Source of the DNA: Actinomycetota bacterium | GTDB taxonomy: Bacteria > Actinomycetota > Thermoleophilia > RBG-16-64-13 | NCBI GenBank assembly: GCA_003157225.1 | Contig: PMIZ01000133.1 | Coordinates: 1 to 8,512 of the forward strand | Direction: 5' to 3' | Length of the DNA stretch: 8,512 nucleotides | Program-made: the position numbers and the translations under genes | The notes under the pieces: model-generated | Database searches by the model: none | Seen by the model: the letters and a program-made list of their open reading frames with translations, nothing else | Told to the model about the DNA's origin: nothing | Shown here: positions 5,539 through 8,512 of the stretch, one piece after another | Layout of the letters: each line of letters starts with the position of its first letter | Position numbering within the stretch: the first letter of the stretch is position 1

Positions 5539-6453
5539 ATGTCGGGTCTGATGGAGCGGACGGGGCTTTCTCGGAGTGCCATCCACTTCTATCTGCGGAC
5601 GGGGCTCATCCCCCAGCCTCAGAAGACCGCCGTCAACCGTTCTCTCTACACCGAGGACCACGTCCGGCTGCTGACCAAGATCACGGAGTTGAAGCGGAGT
5701 GGCGGGTCACTGGTCGAGATCAAGGCGGTGCTGCGAGAGGAGTTCGGCGAGGCGCAAGAGAACGGCGTGGACCTGGCGGAGCTCAAGAGCGAGCGGATCA
5801 GGCACAAGATTCTCCACGTGGCCACCGAGGAGTTTATGACCAACGGCTACAAGCAGACTCTTGTCGCCACCATCGTCCGGAAGGCGGGCATCACCTCCCA
5901 GGTGTTCTATAGCCACTTTCCGAGCAAGGGGGAACTGCTGGTGGAGTCCTTCAGGACCTTCATCCAGTGGAACATGGCCTTCGTCGAGCCCAAATTGATC
6001 GAGTCCTCAGATCTTGGTGAGAAGCTGCTCTGGCGCCTCTTGGCCGACTTTCGGGCCAACCAGCTTGGATCGGAGGTCTTGTCCCTCGTGCGCTCCGAAC
6101 CCGGTGGTGGAGCTGATCTGGCCAAGCTGGTCGAGCAGGCCTGGGAGCAGATCGTCTGCACGATCACGGCCGACTTCGAGAGTGCGGTGCCTCTGGGCTC
6201 CGCACCGCCGATCTCTATCGAGCTACTCGCCTATGCCATGATTGGGGCCCAGCACAACGCCTCGCTCAGGGCATCGTGGGACGAGAAGTTCTCCCGGGAG
6301 GATCTGTTGGGTACCCACCTTTGGATATGGCTTGCCGTCCTCGCCGCCCTACGCGGTGAGGTGGACGTGGATTCGCGTTTCGCGCGCTACCAGGATCTCA
6401 TCAAAGAGGTGGCGACGCGGGAAACGGAAACCCCACCGGCGCTGGAGGACTAG
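5539..6453 (+). CDS. Transcriptional regulator: MerR-type HTH fused to TetR/AcrR-type domain
   Basis: A 304-residue predicted DNA-binding protein with two helix-turn-helix modules. Residues 1-66 match a MerR N-terminus: ERTGLSRSAIHFYLRTGLIPQP, the wing with YTEDHVRLLTKITELK, then SLVEIKAVL. After a linker, residues 87-134 are a TetR N-terminus: RIRHKILHVATEEFMTNGYKQT, IVRKAGIT, VFYSHFPSKGELL. The helical remainder (135-304) should be a TetR ligand-binding and dimerisation domain; no ligand motif is recognisable. ATG 5539 has GAGG 8 bases upstream. A GTG at 5461 with GGAG 9 bases upstream would add 26 residues and complete the first MerR strand (VLTMSGL), so the start is uncertain. It is transcribed away from the methyltransferase operon, its likeliest target, and converges on the acyl-CoA dehydrogenase gene with 49 bases between stops and no clear terminator there. 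It could alternatively, or also, sense an acyl-CoA ester, as many TetR regulators of beta-oxidation do. Confidence 0.9.
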   Translation: MSGLMERTGLSRSAIHFYLRTGLIPQPQKTAVNRSLYTEDHVRLLTKITELKRSGGSLVEIKAVLREEFGEAQENGVDLAELKSERIRHKILHVATEEFMTNGYKQTLVATIVRKAGITSQVFYSHFPSKGELLVESFRTFIQWNMAFVEPKLIESSDLGEKLLWRLLADFRANQLGSEVLSLVRSEPGGGADLAKLVEQAWEQIVCTITADFESAVPLGSAPPISIELLAYAMIGAQHNASLRASWDEKFSREDLLGTHLWIWLAVLAALRGEVDVDSRFARYQDLIKEVATRETETPPALED

Positions 6454-6502
6454 CAGGGCGAGGCCGCGAAGGGCCGGGCGGGCGCCGCTGAGTCAGGTAG
6501 AC

Positions 6503-7642
6503 CTACAGCCCGAGACTCCTTGCGATCACGAGTCTTATGACCTCGGACGTGCCCTCACCAATCTCGAGGAGTTTGGCGTCCCGCAAATAGCGTTCCACCG
6601 GGAACTCTTTGATGTATCCGTAGCCGCCGTGGATCTGGATGGCGTCGAGCGCCGCTTTGGTGGCCATCTCAGAGCCGAAGAGCTTGGCATAGTTCGCCTG
6701 AGGCGAGTAGGGCTGGCCGGTGTCTTTGAGCCAGGCGGCCTTCAGGTACATGGTCCTTGCCAACTCGATGTTCATGGCGATGTCGGCCAGCTTGAACTGG
6801 ATGGCCTGGAACTTGCCGATTGGCTGGCCGAACTGGACGCGCTCCTTGGCGTACTTGAGGGCAGCGTCCAAACAGGCCTGGGCTATCCCCACTCCCATCG
6901 CGCCGATCGCTATGCGGCCTCCGTCGAGGACCATCAGGAACTGCTTGTAACCTTGCCCTCGCACGCCAACGAGGTTCTTCTCGGGCACCCTCACATTGTC
7001 GAAGAACAGCTCCGTCGTGTTGGAGCCGTGGAGTCCTAGCTTCTCGTACCCTGTCCTGACGGTGAATCCCGGCGTCCCTGTGGGCACGATGATGGCGCTG
7101 ATGCCGCGCGTCCCTTTGTCCTTGTCGGTGACCGCGGTAATGGTCACGAACTTGGCGAAGCTCGCATTGGTGATGAAGCACTTCGACCCGTTGATGACCC
7201 ATTCACCGTCGACGAGCACGGCCGTGGTCTTGGTGCCCCCAGCGTCGGAGCCGGCTTCGGGCTCGGTGAGACCGAAGGAGCCGATGCTCTCGCCGCTGCA
7301 GAGGAAGGGAAGATACTCGCGCTTCTGCTCTTCAGTGCCAAAGAGATAGATGGGCATGCAGCCGAGCGAGATGTGCGCCTCGTAGGTGAGGCCGGTCGAT
7401 CCGCAGGCTCGCGTGATCTCCTCCAACGCCAAGCAGTAACTCGCATAGTCGGCTCCAGCACCGCCGTACGCCTCCGGGATCGGGAGCCCCATCAGCCCAA
7501 GCCCGGCCATCTGCCTGAGAATGTCGACGGGGAAGGCACCCGTTCGGTCTGTCTCCGCGGCCTTGGGTGCGATCTCGTTCTGGGCGAAATCCCTGACCGC
7601 GTCTCTGATCATCCGCTGGTCTTCTGTCAGCTTGAAGTCCAC
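6503..7642 (-). CDS. Acyl-CoA dehydrogenase, FAD-dependent (short/medium-chain type)
   Basis: A 379-residue cytoplasmic flavoenzyme that introduces the 2,3 double bond into acyl-CoA and passes electrons to an electron-transfer flavoprotein. Domain order is typical: N-terminal helices from FKLTEDQRMIRDAVRDFA, signature GSFGLTEPEAGSDAGG (121-136), KLGLHGSNTTELFFDNVRVP (201-220), RVQFGQPIGKFQAIQFKLAD (268-287) and the second signature QIHGGYGYIKEFPVERYLRD (336-355). E363 in GEGTSEVIRLVIAR is the expected catalytic base, at the position used by short- and medium-chain enzymes rather than the isovaleryl or long-chain site. The GTG start at 7642 is set by a GGGAG site 5 bases upstream and by homology. 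The frame stays open to 8167, but that extension is only the antisense-free alternate frame of the hydratase gene. The start overlaps the hydratase stop by 16 bases, suggesting translational coupling. Chain-length preference cannot be read with confidence. No etfAB is present in the window. Confidence 0.95.
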   Translation of the reverse strand: MDFKLTEDQRMIRDAVRDFAQNEIAPKAAETDRTGAFPVDILRQMAGLGLMGLPIPEAYGGAGADYASYCLALEEITRACGSTGLTYEAHISLGCMPIYLFGTEEQKREYLPFLCSGESIGSFGLTEPEAGSDAGGTKTTAVLVDGEWVINGSKCFITNASFAKFVTITAVTDKDKGTRGISAIIVPTGTPGFTVRTGYEKLGLHGSNTTELFFDNVRVPEKNLVGVRGQGYKQFLMVLDGGRIAIGAMGVGIAQACLDAALKYAKERVQFGQPIGKFQAIQFKLADIAMNIELARTMYLKAAWLKDTGQPYSPQANYAKLFGSEMATKAALDAIQIHGGYGYIKEFPVERYLRDAKLLEIGEGTSEVIRLVIARSLGL

Positions 7643-8397
7643 TCTGGCTCCCTTTTCTCTAGAAAAGCACCGCAACCCTCGACGGGTTCGCCCGTGGAGA
7701 ACACTAAACCATACAGATCCGACTCGAGGTGAAGCGCCCTCTCCAGATCCATGTCCCGACCATGGTCGACGGCTTCCTTGCTGAGTCTCACTGCCCGGGT
7801 ACCTCGGCTCGCGATCCTCTTGGCCATATCCAGGCAGTAGTCCAAGAGTTCGTCCGCCGGCACGACCTTGTTGACCAAGCCCATTGCGTAGGCCGCTTCG
7901 GCGTCGTAGTGGTCGCCCGTGAAGAGCATCTCCTTGGCTCGGCCGGAACCGACCAGCCGGGGAAGTCTCTGCGTCCCTCCAAACCCTGCGATCATACCCA
8001 GCTTGACTTCGGGCTGCCCGAACACCGCCCGGTCGGAGGCCACCCGTATGTCGCAGGCCAGAGCCAACTCGGTGCCGCCTCCCAAGGCGTAGCCGTTGAC
8101 CGCCGCGATCACCGGCTTCTTCATGCTCTCCAGCCTGCCGACGGTCCTCTGACCCTGCTCGGACCACTCTTTCGCCTGCTGAGGAGAGAGGCCCCGCATG
8201 TGGGCGATGTCCGCCCCGGCGATGAACGCCCTGCCCGTCCCCGTGATGACAATCACTCGCACCTCTGCGTCGCTTTCGACCCGCTCGATGACCGCGCGCA
8301 GCTCGTCGAGCATGGCAGCGTTCATGGCGTTGAGGGCCTCGGGCCGGTTGATGGTGAGCAGAGCCACCCCGTCATCTTTGTGCAGATCGATGTACAT
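7627..8397 (-). CDS. Enoyl-CoA hydratase/crotonase
   Basis: A 256-residue crotonase-fold enzyme expected to hydrate 2-enoyl-CoA to 3-hydroxyacyl-CoA, the step after the dehydrogenase encoded immediately downstream. Both catalytic glutamates of rat mitochondrial hydratase are in place and 20 residues apart as there: E110 in GGGTELALACD and E130 in FGQPEVKLG. The oxyanion-hole segments are FIAGADIAHM (58-67) and NGYALGGG (101-108); GGTQRLPRLVG and the C-terminal AVRLSKEAVDHG follow the family. Retention of both acids favours a true hydratase over isomerase, dehalogenase or other crotonase relatives. ATG 8397 is chosen because the first strand (MYIDLHKDDGVALLTINRPEALNAMN in two parts, 1-16 and 17-26) starts there. 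GGAAAG lies 5 bases upstream, with a stronger GGAGG 13 bases away. In-frame ATG 8487 would add 30 residues that do not look like the family. Confidence 0.95.
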   Translation of the reverse strand: MYIDLHKDDGVALLTINRPEALNAMNAAMLDELRAVIERVESDAEVRVIVITGTGRAFIAGADIAHMRGLSPQQAKEWSEQGQRTVGRLESMKKPVIAAVNGYALGGGTELALACDIRVASDRAVFGQPEVKLGMIAGFGGTQRLPRLVGSGRAKEMLFTGDHYDAEAAYAMGLVNKVVPADELLDYCLDMAKRIASRGTRAVRLSKEAVDHGRDMDLERALHLESDLYGLVFSTGEPVEGCGAFLEKREPEWTSS

Positions 8398-8512
8398 GCC
8401 GACTTTCCAACCTCCCCCGTGCCGATTGAATCGAGTTCCGGGAGGCTGTTGAGGAATGACGCCTCGCCGCCAGAGCGCGATGGGCATGCGCGAGAGAAGG
8501 ACGCAGGCAGCG
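8398..8512. other. Right-edge segment, no gene assigned
   Basis: The 115 bases upstream of the hydratase carry its ribosome-site region and nothing else I can identify. All three minus-strand frames are free of stops here, so the 3' end of an upstream minus-strand gene overlapping the hydratase cannot be excluded, but no frame gives a recognisable protein end. No clear promoter is seen. Confidence 0.3.

Noticed and set aside
6454..6502. Bidirectional terminator between the convergent regulator and dehydrogenase genes
   Set aside because: Only a 4-bp GGCC stem (6462-6475) is present, with no T-run on either side.
6242..7039. Plus-strand open frame of 265 codons
   Set aside because: It overlaps the end of the regulator in another frame and the antisense of the dehydrogenase, with no recognisable motif and no better ribosome site.
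7643..8167. N-terminal extension of the acyl-CoA dehydrogenase frame by 175 residues
   Set aside because: This part runs in an alternate frame through the enoyl-CoA hydratase gene, encodes low-complexity Arg/Gly-rich sequence, and the dehydrogenase has a clear GTG start with ribosome site at 7642.

Overview
The window comes from a GC-rich bacterial chromosome with compact, mostly co-oriented genes, clear Shine-Dalgarno sites (GGAG/AGGAGG) and several GTG starts. The gene content suggests a free-living bacterium with anaerobic-type C1 and fatty-acid metabolism: a corrinoid-type URO-D-fold methyltransferase, an iron-sulfur-type flavoprotein, beta-oxidation enzymes and histidine biosynthesis. 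A GC-rich actinobacterial or deep Gram-positive/Desulfobacterota-like lineage is plausible, but nothing in the sequence fixes the taxon.

Layout. All genes are on the minus strand except one regulator. From the right edge leftwards: an enoyl-CoA hydratase (7627-8397) overlaps by 16 bases an acyl-CoA dehydrogenase (6503-7642), forming a two-gene beta-oxidation unit. Convergent to it is a plus-strand regulator (5539-6453) that joins an N-terminal MerR-type helix-turn-helix to a TetR-type helix-turn-helix and ligand domain. Divergent from the regulator is a two-gene unit: a URO-D/MtaA-like methyltransferase (4184-5293) and a flavodoxin-fold flavoprotein (3159-4121) with an ISF-like cysteine cluster and a C-terminal zinc-ribbon-like cluster. 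The divergent intergenic region holds a good sigma-70-type promoter for the methyltransferase. Its 17-base spacer contains an imperfect dyad, the arrangement expected of a MerR-family target. Further left, after a GC-rich leader with an extended -10 promoter, come a CPA2-type cation:proton antiporter lacking an RCK domain (1781-2932) and a single-domain universal stress protein (1328-1750), 30 bases apart. At the left edge is hisD (1-1211), cut by the window boundary before its C-terminus.

How they work together. The hydratase and dehydrogenase catalyse consecutive steps of acyl-CoA oxidation. The methyltransferase and flavoprotein look like a small uncharacterised redox/methyl-transfer module under the adjacent fusion regulator. 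No corrinoid protein or corrinoid reductive activator is visible here, so the substrate and methyl acceptor remain unknown. The antiporter and stress protein form an ion-homeostasis pair. No tRNA, rRNA, CRISPR, insertion sequence or phage element was seen, and no rho-independent terminator with a T-tract was found.
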